From Candidatus Baldrarchaeum yapensis (lineage in GTDB: Archaea; Asgardarchaeota; Baldrarchaeia; Baldrarchaeales; Baldrarchaeaceae), in assembly GCA_016840465.1 (NCBI GenBank), contig JAEOSH010000005.1, positions 1 to 64,000 of the forward strand: a stretch of 64,000 nucleotides of DNA. The letters run 5' to 3'. Shown here in pieces: positions 56,574 to 64,000 of this stretch. Under the pieces are notes generated by a model. It saw only the letters and a program-made list of their open reading frames with translations, was not told the origin of the DNA and did not search any database. Each line of letters begins with the position of its first letter. The stretch's first letter is position 1. The translations under genes were made by a program, and so were the position numbers.

Positions 56574-56722
56574 CACCGATCCACAAGTACTTAGAGTGAT
56601 AAACTAAGTAAACATGATGGGCACAGTACATGATATGCCCAGCACCTCCATACACGTAGCCGACATTGGTCCCCAACGTGGATGGAACCGCTGAAGTTCG
56701 ACTGCTGGAGGATAAACTGGAG

Positions 56723-57367
56723 ATGAGAAAAAGTCGAGAGGATCTGATAAATGTAATCCTTGTCCTAACGGAGAATATGAGGATAAAGGAGTTGGTTGAT
56801 GCTCGTCTAAGAGAATTTAAGGCAATGAAAGAAAAAAGTTCGCAGGACTGGTTCATTGAGTTGTGTTTTTGTATATTGACCGCAAATTCGTCGGCAGAGG
56901 CTGGAATACGTGCTCAATGGATGATAGGAGATGGGTTTCTGCATCTCCCCAAAGAACAGTTAAAACAGCTTATTAAGCGCGCAGGGTGTAGGTTTTACAG
57001 AAGAAAAGCTGAGTATATAGTGGTTGCACGCAAGTATGCAGATATTCTCAAACAGGAAGTTACATCTTACGATAATGAGACCGATGCTCGGGATTGGCTC
57101 GTCAAAACATTTAAAGGAATCGGCTATAAGGAGGGCAGTCACTTTCTTCGAAACGTTGGTTACGATAACGTTGCAATTCTCGATAGGCATATTCTTTCCA
57201 TTCTCACAGAGTTCTCGCTAATAGATAGTATACCAAAACACATGACTAGGAGAAGGTACTTTGAGATAGAGCGCGTGTTCATAAATTTAGCTGATAATAT
57301 CGGGATTTCACCCGCCGCACTCGACCTTTACTTGTGGTATCTAAAAACAGGCAAGATTCTTAAGTGA
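56723..57367 (+). CDS. 8-oxoguanine DNA glycosylase/lyase, MjaOgg (Ogg2) type
   Basis: A 214-residue HhH-GPD-fold glycosylase of the archaeal Ogg2 family. The catalytic lysine and aspartate are about K136 and D154 in KGIGYKEGSHFLRNVGYDNVA and ILDRHIL. Further identity to MjaOgg as I recall it: WFIELCFCILTANSSAE and the final YLWYLKTGKILK. It removes 8-oxoguanine and cuts the strand. ATG 56723 is chosen; in-frame TTG 56666 would add an atypical extension. Confidence 0.93.
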   Translation: MRKSREDLINVILVLTENMRIKELVDARLREFKAMKEKSSQDWFIELCFCILTANSSAEAGIRAQWMIGDGFLHLPKEQLKQLIKRAGCRFYRRKAEYIVVARKYADILKQEVTSYDNETDARDWLVKTFKGIGYKEGSHFLRNVGYDNVAILDRHILSILTEFSLIDSIPKHMTRRRYFEIERVFINLADNIGISPAALDLYLWYLKTGKILK

Positions 57368-57374
57368 AGATGTA

Positions 57375-57436
57375 TCAGTTGACTGTTTACTCGTCATCCA
57401 GCGCATGTCAGCAAAGGGTGTGCTCATCATCGTGTC
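57375..57436 (-). ncRNA. Candidate C/D box guide sRNA, canonical layout
   Basis: On the minus strand: box C ATGATGA (57424-57430), 12-base guide GCACACCCTTTG (57412-57423), D' CTGA (57408-57411), 10-base spacer, C' ATGACGA (57391-57397), 12-base guide GTAAACAGTCAA (57379-57390), D CTGA (57375-57378). Both 12-base guides and the box order are textbook for archaea. The D guide complements TTGACTGTTTAC, whose GACUGUUUAC core resembles a conserved 23S rRNA segment as I recall it. The terminal stem is weak. It lies between ogg and the next gene. Confidence 0.7.
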
Positions 57437-57533
57437 TAGAATACTCTTAAACGGTAATAAATGTTTTCCTCCGTGAGCCAGTATCAAAAGATTATTTTAG
57501 TGGAAAGGGTGAAGTGATGAGGGCGTGGCGCCG

Positions 57534-58211
57534 ATGAGGTGCCCTTACTGCGGTAACGAAATTAGTTATCCGAACGCGAGATTCTGCCCGTATTGCGGGA
57601 GAAGTCTGCCGGGGGATACTGCGGGAACGGTGGTTCAATCAGCTATTCAAATAACTCCCGGAGGGTTACTTGATCCCCGTAGATCCTTTTACATCATCCA
57701 TGAGAAGTATTGGGACATGGGATGGGGCGATATTTACGACGAGTATGGACGCATAATAGGAAAAATGGAAAGAAAAATATTATCGCTTCGTGGGGAGATA
57801 AGACTTGAGGAGTTGGACGGGCGTGTAGTTGGTAAAGTTGTGCGGAAGATTATTGCAATAAGGCCTACTTACGACTTATTGGATCCCCAAGGAAGGCTAC
57901 TGGCCCGCATGAGGAGGAAGTTATTGGCTATACTCAGGCCGGTGCTCTGGCTCGAGGATAGAAATGGGAATAAACTGTTGAAGGCACAGGGAGACTTCTT
58001 AGGCTTTAATTTCAAAATTTATGATGTTGCAGGAAGGTTAATCGCCGAAGTTAACAAATTAGACGCGTTCAAGGATTTATTTCTTGGAGGAACGATATTT
58101 GATTTCAGCGATAAATACGCGCTAAGAATATATGACCCACGGGTCAGTCGGCTCTTACTGCTGGGGTTTGTTATAGCAATAGATAATGCAGTTCATGACG
58201 TCAGAAAATAA
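57534..58211 (+). CDS. Zinc-ribbon plus LURP-one/tubby-like domain protein
   Basis: A 225-residue protein. Zinc ribbon: CPYCGNEI...FCPYCGRS (residues 3-24). The rest is beta-rich with repeats such as YDEYGRIIGKMERKILSL, ELDGRVVGKVVRKIIAI and DPQGRLLARMRRKLLAI. This fits LURP-one-related proteins (phospholipid scramblase/tubby fold). The function is unknown. The start could be GTG 57525 or ATG 57534. It is 27 bases before the SepRS gene. Confidence 0.7.
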   Translation: MRCPYCGNEISYPNARFCPYCGRSLPGDTAGTVVQSAIQITPGGLLDPRRSFYIIHEKYWDMGWGDIYDEYGRIIGKMERKILSLRGEIRLEELDGRVVGKVVRKIIAIRPTYDLLDPQGRLLARMRRKLLAILRPVLWLEDRNGNKLLKAQGDFLGFNFKIYDVAGRLIAEVNKLDAFKDLFLGGTIFDFSDKYALRIYDPRVSRLLLLGFVIAIDNAVHDVRK

Positions 58212-58238
58212 CACTACTTGCTATGGAGAGTTGATCAC

Positions 58239-59798
58239 ATGGTATTAGATGTTCATGAAATAACAAAAGCCGCTGAAAAAGACTACGAGAGAGCCTGGAT
58301 AGAATATTCAGAAAAGATCCCAAGGGGATCTACTGGTTTTAAGTTGAAGAATAAAGCAAAGCGACATCCGGTTTTTGAAATCATACAGAAATTTAGGGAG
58401 ATATTACTAGAGATGGGATTTGAGGAGATAATATTGCCAGTAATAGTTGAGGAGGGGATTGTTTACCGGGAGTATGGGCCCGAGGCTCCAGTGATTCTTG
58501 ATAGAATTTTTTATCTGGCAACACTCCCGCGCCCGGACATAGGGATAAGTCGGGAAAAAGTTAATAAGATCAGGGAGATAGTGCCCGGGTTTGATAGGGA
58601 GGAGGAGTTAAAGAGAATATTCAGAGAATACAAGAGAGGGGGAATAGAGGCTGATGAGTTAATAGAGTATATGGTTAAGGATCTTGGAATACGGCAGGAA
58701 CAAGCGACGAAGATAATAGATGAAGTTTTTCCGGAGTTGAAAGAGTTAAAACCTATTCCCACAAAGTTGACCTTAAGGAGCCATATGACGGCACTATGGT
58801 TTCCTGTGCTGGAAGCAATGCAGTATCGTGAACCCCTACCCATTCAACTCTTCACCATAGGAGAGAAGTTTAGAAGAGAGCAAAGACTCGACGAGACTCA
58901 CCTATACTCCTCCTATACCGCGTCGTTGGTAATAATGAATGACGAATTGGGTCTTGAAGATGGAAAAAATGTATGTCGCGAGATAGTCAATCGACTTGGC
59001 TTTTCGGAGGTAGAATTTAGACTCAAAGATGTTACATCGAAGTATTATGCCGCAGGAACAGAATTTGAGGTCTTTGTCAGGCATCCCAAAACGGGAGAAT
59101 GGATAGAGATTGGAGATGGCGGAATGTATAGCCCCGTTTCTCTTGCAATGTTCAACATAGAGTATCCGGTTTTTAATGTCGGATTCGGAATAGAGAGAAT
59201 TGCGATGATAATAACGGGAGAAACTGATGTCAGAAGGCTGGTGTATCCATACTTTTACACGGAACCTCAGTTCTCACCGGAAGATTTGGCATCTATGCTC
59301 TCATTTATAAAATCACCGAAAACCAGAGAGGGCGAGATGCTTGCAAACGCAATAGTGGATGCCGCAGTAAGGCATGCTGATGAAAAAAGTCCAGCTGAGG
59401 TAGTTGCATGGAGGGGGAGAATCTTGGGAAAAAGGGTGACAGTTACGATATGGGAGAGAGATCCTGGGGTCAAATTGCTGGGGCCCGCTGCACTTAATGA
59501 GGTATGGATTGTAAATGATACAATTATAGGAGTTCCGCCTTCACAAAGACCTGAGAATGGTTACTATACGGGAATAAGATATATAGATGGAATTGCTAAA
59601 AGAGCCGCCGCAGAGGCGGAAGAGATCGTAAGGAGAGGAGAAAAGGAGTTTTCCATGAGGGTAAGGATTGTCAGAGGACTTTCTGATATAAATTTAAAGT
59701 TGCAAAAGGCGGCATTACATTACATAACATCTAAGGGCAGTAAGATAGATATAAGAGGGCCTGTGTTCGTAGGAATAACCGTAAAAGTTGATGATTGA
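58239..59798 (+). CDS. sepS: O-phosphoseryl-tRNA(Cys) synthetase (SepRS)
   Basis: A 519-residue class II aminoacyl-tRNA synthetase that parallels methanogen SepRS. Recognisable segments: LDRIFYLATLPRPDIGIS, LKPIPTKLTLRSHMTALWF, CFRREQ-like KFRREQRLDETHLY, and FGIERIAMIITGETDVRRLVYP. It charges tRNA(Cys) with phosphoserine, which SepCysS then converts to cysteine. SepCysS is not in this window. ATG 58239 follows GGAGAG at 9 bases; an in-frame TTG/ATG upstream at 58218 is less likely. Confidence 0.92.
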   Translation: MVLDVHEITKAAEKDYERAWIEYSEKIPRGSTGFKLKNKAKRHPVFEIIQKFREILLEMGFEEIILPVIVEEGIVYREYGPEAPVILDRIFYLATLPRPDIGISREKVNKIREIVPGFDREEELKRIFREYKRGGIEADELIEYMVKDLGIRQEQATKIIDEVFPELKELKPIPTKLTLRSHMTALWFPVLEAMQYREPLPIQLFTIGEKFRREQRLDETHLYSSYTASLVIMNDELGLEDGKNVCREIVNRLGFSEVEFRLKDVTSKYYAAGTEFEVFVRHPKTGEWIEIGDGGMYSPVSLAMFNIEYPVFNVGFGIERIAMIITGETDVRRLVYPYFYTEPQFSPEDLASMLSFIKSPKTREGEMLANAIVDAAVRHADEKSPAEVVAWRGRILGKRVTVTIWERDPGVKLLGPAALNEVWIVNDTIIGVPPSQRPENGYYTGIRYIDGIAKRAAAEAEEIVRRGEKEFSMRVRIVRGLSDINLKLQKAALHYITSKGSKIDIRGPVFVGITVKVDD

Positions 59799-59933
59799 GC
59801 CTCTTTCCGAAACTTAGGACTTCATAACTGTTATTTTTAAAGTCACGATTTATTACTCAGAACAAATATTTTATTGTGAGAGGTTAGATAAGGCGATGGG
59901 GCGCGTATGACTACGAGTGGGCAGGGATGAGAG

Positions 59934-60449
59934 ATGCAAGTAATGCCGATAGAGGAAATTCTGAAGATACTACTGGAGAGGTACAATAAAAATCCACGCG
60001 GATGGTCCATCCTCATCGATCCGCAAGGTAACATAATAGTAATAGGCCCAAACACAGCATACAGGCTTAAAGTGATCCCGCTTGGTCCTGGAAAGTTCAC
60101 GGGAGTTGGAGTAGCAATAGAGGAAATCGATGAAATAAGGAGTTTATTAAGGGGAGTACCGTCGTTTGGTATTCGCCCATTGACCCCAAAACACCTGAAA
60201 GTGATAGAAAAAGAACTCATCAAGAAGGGAACAATTTCATGGGAAACTCTCAGAAAACTGACGAAGACGGAGCCTGTACCCCTTAATAAGGCCATCGGGG
60301 ACTGGGCATTAATAGGTCCGGAACTTCACACAACACGACCACTGAGCGAAATAATAAAGGGGCAAAAAGAACTTGAAATGCTGTTACAAAGAGAAGCGGA
60401 TAAACTCTTTAGGGAGAGATTTCCTCATAGGGCGATGGCATATATATGA
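59934..60449 (+). CDS. Hypothetical protein, 171 residues, downstream of sepS
   Basis: A soluble alpha/beta protein that starts MQVMPIEEILKILLERY. WSILIDPQGNIIVIGPNTAYRLK and a C-terminal helical half are visible. There are no cysteines and no known motif. GGGATGAGAG precedes the ATG; ATG 59943 is also possible. It lies 135 bases after sepS, so a separate promoter is possible. It is convergent with the ADP-ribosylglycohydrolase gene. Confidence 0.7.
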   Translation: MQVMPIEEILKILLERYNKNPRGWSILIDPQGNIIVIGPNTAYRLKVIPLGPGKFTGVGVAIEEIDEIRSLLRGVPSFGIRPLTPKHLKVIEKELIKKGTISWETLRKLTKTEPVPLNKAIGDWALIGPELHTTRPLSEIIKGQKELEMLLQREADKLFRERFPHRAMAYI

Positions 60450-60457
60450 ATAATAAT

Positions 60458-61408
60458 TCACTTTGATTTTGTTTTCAGTTCCCATAGCTTTTCTCCAAGT
60501 GATTTTAGGTATTCGTAGTTTTCTAACTTTTCTAACCATCTTTGCGGGATCGCCTCAACACCATGGTACGCACCACTTATAGCTCCCGTCATCGCGCCAA
60601 TTGTATCAGCATCTCCGCCTAGGGATACCGCGTACACAACTGCGTCTTCAAAGCTTGACCAATGAAGTAGGAAAGAATATATTGCAGATGGAACCGATGT
60701 GAAGGATTCATATCCATTCCCTAACTCTTTAACAACCACATACTTATCGTTAATACCTTCTGCAAGCATCCTTCCGATCTTTTTCACTTTTTCCCTGAAA
60801 ACATCGCTTTCGCATACTAAAAGTAAATTGTCCACAAAATCTTCAACGTCTAACCGCTTTCTTGGGTCTTTTCTTACGGCAAGTGCAATTGCGGTGGCCT
60901 GTATAAGGGCACCCTCTATTCCTAGGGGATGCATGTGAGTAACGCGACTAGCATCGTATACTGCCCTTTTCAACTCTTCAAAATCATCATAGTAAAACAC
61001 CGCAACAGGAGCTATTCTCATCGCAGCGCCATTTCCATAAGATCCTTTACCATTGAAAATACTCTTGCTTGCTTCATCCCATGGAATGCCTTTCTCAATC
61101 AATCTGAATACCATGGTGGTACTAATGCCGTATCCGCGCCTCGGGTCATAATTATGCATGAAGACCTTTATTAAGTGATCTGGGTCTACTCGACCTTTTT
61201 CAATGATCGTTTCCGCAATACCTATTGCCATTTCCGTATCGTCGGTATACGAGCCTTCGGGTAGGAAGCCGGTCATCATTTCTCGTACTTCTCCGAAAAC
61301 CTCTTCTATCTTTGATGGGCTCCAGCCTTCAACCGGCATGCCAAGCGCATCACCGATAGCCGTGCCGAGAATTGATCCTATAAATTTTGACTTTAACGAG
61401 ATGGACAC
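60458..61408 (-). CDS. ADP-ribosylglycohydrolase (DraG-like)
   Basis: A 316-residue DraG-family hydrolase. Metal and substrate motifs: GTAIGDALGMPVEG, SYTDDTEMAIGIAE, GNGAAMRIAPVAVFY and SLGGDADTIGAMTGAISGAY. It removes ADP-ribose from proteins or nucleic acids. The gene is 10 bases after the thioredoxin reductase stop and may be co-transcribed with it. Confidence 0.92.
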   Translation of the reverse strand: MSISLKSKFIGSILGTAIGDALGMPVEGWSPSKIEEVFGEVREMMTGFLPEGSYTDDTEMAIGIAETIIEKGRVDPDHLIKVFMHNYDPRRGYGISTTMVFRLIEKGIPWDEASKSIFNGKGSYGNGAAMRIAPVAVFYYDDFEELKRAVYDASRVTHMHPLGIEGALIQATAIALAVRKDPRKRLDVEDFVDNLLLVCESDVFREKVKKIGRMLAEGINDKYVVVKELGNGYESFTSVPSAIYSFLLHWSSFEDAVVYAVSLGGDADTIGAMTGAISGAYHGVEAIPQRWLEKLENYEYLKSLGEKLWELKTKSK

Positions 61409-61418
61409 TTCAGGACAC

Positions 61419-62357
61419 CTATTTCTTTTTTCTCTTTCTCACATACGCGAAAACGGAAAGTGCTGCTCTTGCACCGTCACCAACGGCGCCGGATATTTGA
61501 AATATAGCATTAGATGTACAATCTCCCGCAGCGAAGACTCCCTCTATACTTGTCATTTGATTTTCGTCAACGATTATTCTTCCTCTTCCATCCAGTTTTA
61601 CGCCAGCCCTTCTAGCAAGTTCAGTTGTTGGAACAGATCCCAACGCTAAAAACACCCCATCAACATCTAAAATTGTTCTTCTCCCACTTCTGATATCTTC
61701 TATCTCTATACCGGATATTTTTTGATCTCCGAGTATTTTTAACACTTTATATCCCTCTAGAATTTCCACTTTCATTTCTTGCATGCGTGTTTTTAGCGTT
61801 TCCTCACATGTCAATTCTTCCTCGTGAGAAATTAGATATACCTTACTTGCCAGTCCGGCAAGTAATAAGGCGTCTTCTGCCGCCTCGTCACCCGATCCAA
61901 TAACTGCAACCTTTTTCCCCCTGAAAAAGAAGCCATCACATATGGCACAATAGGATAACCCCCTACCTAGGAATCTTTCCTCATCCGGTATCACGGATTT
62001 TTTCCGTTCCGCTCCCATCGCCAGAATTACCGCGGTTGCCGTATACCTGCCTTTTCTCGTGACTATTTCCTTAGGATACACATCGAGTTTCATATCGATT
62101 ACTTCCTCCATTTCATGAATCTCCACCCCAACCTTACGCGCCTGTTCTACCATCTTCATGGCCAATTCCGGTCCCTTGATTCCATCGGGAAAGCCTGGGT
62201 AATTTTCTATGAAGGGCGCCTCATTAACACGGCCACCAGCCATTTGGCGCTCGAGAATCAGCGTCTTTAGCCCCTTTCTTGCACAGTAAATCCCGGCCGT
62301 TAATCCGGCAGGTCCTCCACCCACAATTATGACATCATAATGCGATCCACCATCCAT
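61419..62357 (-). CDS. trxB: Thioredoxin reductase-like flavoprotein
   Basis: A 312-residue FAD-dependent disulfide reductase. IIVGGGPAGLTAGIYCARKG binds FAD and the redox motif CAIC (C137, C140) is intact. NAD(P) binding is at VAVIGSGDEAAEDALLL. Start options: ATG 62357 with GGGTG upstream, or ATG 62372, which sits at the predicted transcription start of a TATA box at 62391-62399. It transfers electrons to thioredoxin or a glutaredoxin-like protein. Confidence 0.92.
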   Translation of the reverse strand: MDGGSHYDVIIVGGGPAGLTAGIYCARKGLKTLILERQMAGGRVNEAPFIENYPGFPDGIKGPELAMKMVEQARKVGVEIHEMEEVIDMKLDVYPKEIVTRKGRYTATAVILAMGAERKKSVIPDEERFLGRGLSYCAICDGFFFRGKKVAVIGSGDEAAEDALLLAGLASKVYLISHEEELTCEETLKTRMQEMKVEILEGYKVLKILGDQKISGIEIEDIRSGRRTILDVDGVFLALGSVPTTELARRAGVKLDGRGRIIVDENQMTSIEGVFAAGDCTSNAIFQISGAVGDGARAALSVFAYVRKRKKK

Positions 62358-62390
62358 GTTTGGCACCCGCATAAAATGCATTAATGCTAC

Positions 62391-62399
62391 GATATAAAG
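62391..62399 (-). promoter_or_regulatory. TATA box of the thioredoxin reductase gene
   Basis: Minus-strand CTTTATATC predicts transcription near 62370, leaving a leader of 0 to 15 bases depending on which ATG is used. Confidence 0.5.
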
Positions 62400-62502
62400 C
62401 TTAATTTCATGGGTAATGCTCGCTATCGCATCATTGAAACGTATAGACTGCTAGAGGTTATTAGACGTAATGACACGTTCAATTTCATGATACCAAAAAA
62501 TC

Positions 62503-62510
62503 CTTTATAT
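62503..62510 (+). promoter_or_regulatory. TATA box of the HtpX-like protease gene
   Basis: CTTTATAT, preceded by AAAAAATC, predicts transcription from about 62533, 33 bases before the ATG at 62566. AAAGGAGCATGAAGAGGC gives a ribosome-binding site. Confidence 0.5.
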
Positions 62511-62565
62511 TGCTAAATTCTTCATAGAATGACGCATTGTTGCCGTTAAAGGAGCATGAAGAGGC

Positions 62566-63999
62566 ATGGACGGTTATGTAAGAACGAGACTCGGTATCCG
62601 GTTATACGAGGAAGACATCGAGAATTTTGCTATATTCTTTAAAGATAACTATTCACAGTATTTTGAAACGAAAATTCGAAATTTGAATGTAGAAAACTTT
62701 GGAAATAAATACGTAATATCCTTCGAAGAGTTATATCCCTATGCTTATGACACATATGTTCATGTGACGCTTCATGTGGAAGAGGATCCTTATTTAGAGT
62801 TCTCATTCGATGAAAGGATCCCATCGGAATGGTTATCGGTGATTGTTAAACGAATTAGAGAAATTTTCTCTCTGTACTTTGAAATGCGCGACGAGTTCTC
62901 TCTCACATTAATGTTTATATCGAATATCAGTGAGGTGCCGGAAATAAAAGATGGACGACGCGCATTCGGACTTTTTTCTTACAATCTTCTTCCAATATAC
63001 ATACTCATGTACGTTGCACTAATAGCTGTCTTCTTTTTGAATCCAAACCTCCTTGTGGCCACATATGTAGGGTTACAACTCATAATCCTCTTCTTTTCCG
63101 ATAAAATACTGCTGATGTTTAGCGATTGGAAAATTGAGAGTGCTCAGAACGTCATACAAGTGGTTGAACTAAAAATGAATTACAAATCTTTAAATGTAGC
63201 AATGCAGGCGCCGTCGGAGGCCATACGTTCCTTTAAAAGGGAAATTCATGAGCCTGCATACAGGGAGAGAAGATTGATAGCAGTAGAAGATGTTCTTAGA
63301 GCATTAGAAAAGTACAAGAACCTATTTCCTTCAATTAAGGATATCCGAGTGAAAAACTTCGATATCGGCGAAATTGTTGGAAAATTATCGAGACGGTTTG
63401 GTATTAAGCCTCCAAAAATCGGGATTGTTAACTCCACGATTCCTAATGCTGCCGCTGCTGGAATCTCCCCCAGGAGATCTGTTTTGCTTTTAACAGCGGG
63501 TCTTTTTTCGATTTTAAATGAAACAGAGATCGAGGGCGTATTGGGTCACGAGTTAAGTCACATAAAGAACAGAGATCCTCTTTTGCTAATGTTACTCTTC
63601 AGTGGAGAGTATGCCCTTAGATTTTTCCTTTTTACGACAATACCCGCGTTTTCTTTCTTCTGGTTGCCATATTTCGTCATAATACTATCATTTTTGTTTT
63701 TTGTGGCAAAGTTTTTCGAGGCTCGGGCAGATCTCGAGGCAATTTATAAGATTGAGAGGCCTGAGGCTCTTGTACACGCATTAATGAAGTTTGCTAAGAG
63801 AATCAGAGCTCGTGGCTCTCAACGAGGAGCATTACAATGGTTTGGCTTTGATCCGCATCCTCCACTCGCATTCAGGATAGAAAGATTATCTGAATATATA
63901 AGGAAGGGGTTGCCTCAGGTACGTCACTTATTGCTTAAAAGTATTGTAGATGTCGTTAATGGGTTTCTCAGGGATCTATTTAGCCAGAGGAGAGAATAG
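62566..63999 (+). CDS. M48/HtpX-like membrane metalloprotease with N-terminal extension
   Basis: A 477-residue complete gene ending just before the window edge. The M48 zinc motif HELSH is at residues 328-332, with a third ligand E385 in EARADL. Two helices occur at about 140-180 and two more at about 342-382, as in HtpX. An N-terminal part of about 135 residues (MDGYVRTRLGIRLYEED...) has no counterpart in standard HtpX and may be a soluble domain. It probably degrades misfolded membrane proteins. Confidence 0.88.
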   Translation: MDGYVRTRLGIRLYEEDIENFAIFFKDNYSQYFETKIRNLNVENFGNKYVISFEELYPYAYDTYVHVTLHVEEDPYLEFSFDERIPSEWLSVIVKRIREIFSLYFEMRDEFSLTLMFISNISEVPEIKDGRRAFGLFSYNLLPIYILMYVALIAVFFLNPNLLVATYVGLQLIILFFSDKILLMFSDWKIESAQNVIQVVELKMNYKSLNVAMQAPSEAIRSFKREIHEPAYRERRLIAVEDVLRALEKYKNLFPSIKDIRVKNFDIGEIVGKLSRRFGIKPPKIGIVNSTIPNAAAAGISPRRSVLLLTAGLFSILNETEIEGVLGHELSHIKNRDPLLLMLLFSGEYALRFFLFTTIPAFSFFWLPYFVIILSFLFFVAKFFEARADLEAIYKIERPEALVHALMKFAKRIRARGSQRGALQWFGFDPHPPLAFRIERLSEYIRKGLPQVRHLLLKSIVDVVNGFLRDLFSQRRE

Positions 64000-64000
64000 C

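Overview
The window is almost certainly from an anaerobic archaeon. It carries membrane and stalk subunits of an A-type ATPase, an archaeal Mer-like F420-dependent reductase, a Sep-tRNA synthetase (SepRS), a MjaOgg-type 8-oxoguanine glycosylase, a ThiD-ThiN fusion, a split glycine decarboxylase, TATA-box promoters close to start codons and two candidate C/D box guide RNAs. Base composition is moderate to AT-rich and GTG and TTG starts are common. The gene set fits a lineage such as Bathyarchaeia, other Thermoproteota or Hadarchaeota, but no rRNA is present to settle this. No tRNA, rRNA or CRISPR array was seen.

Positions 1-8012 (minus strand) hold a group 4 membrane-bound [NiFe] hydrogenase operon: four-cluster ferredoxin, NuoL-like, NuoC-like, HdrB-like, Ni-containing large subunit, NuoH-like, NuoI-like, HyfE-like, and an antiporter-like subunit cut by the window edge. 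A complete HdrB-type cysteine protein inside the operon is unusual. Positions 8868-12766 (plus) encode A-ATPase subunits I, C and K with a small AtpZ-like membrane protein; the catalytic subunits are elsewhere.

Positions 12814-18000 hold an M20 hydrolase, a long sparse intergenic stretch, a 57-residue winged-helix protein, an RPA-like protein, a CPBP protease, an HD hydrolase and an Lrp regulator. Positions 18463-21930 hold C1 metabolism genes: MetV and MetF side by side, then Mer. Positions 22062-26106 hold a polyprenol/phytol kinase-like protein, a GNAT enzyme, a PRPP synthetase-like protein and a circularly permuted GTPase.

Positions 26200-27250 are a gene graveyard. An IS110-type transposase remnant is preceded by a GC-rich, strongly foldable element placed like an IS110 bridge RNA, and the remnant abuts a decayed enoyl-CoA hydratase gene.

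Positions 27344-39754 hold a zinc-ribbon CPBP protease, a ferredoxin plus aldehyde:ferredoxin oxidoreductase pair, ThiDN, an M24 peptidase, a complete BMP-type (nucleoside-like) ABC importer and a DUF362 protein. Positions 39761-45150 carry a flavoprotein and the glycine cleavage genes: gcvPA-gcvPB on minus, divergent from gcvT-gcvH on plus. They would supply one-carbon units to the pterin pathway served by MetF and Mer.

Positions 45175-63999 hold single genes and pairs: NAD kinase-like, phosphoesterase, ECF S component, MetE-like, penicillin acylase, Hsp20, histidine ammonia-lyase, Ogg2, SepRS, ADP-ribosylglycohydrolase, thioredoxin reductase and an HtpX-like protease. Two candidate C/D box sRNAs lie on the minus strand at 53240-53297 and 57375-57436.
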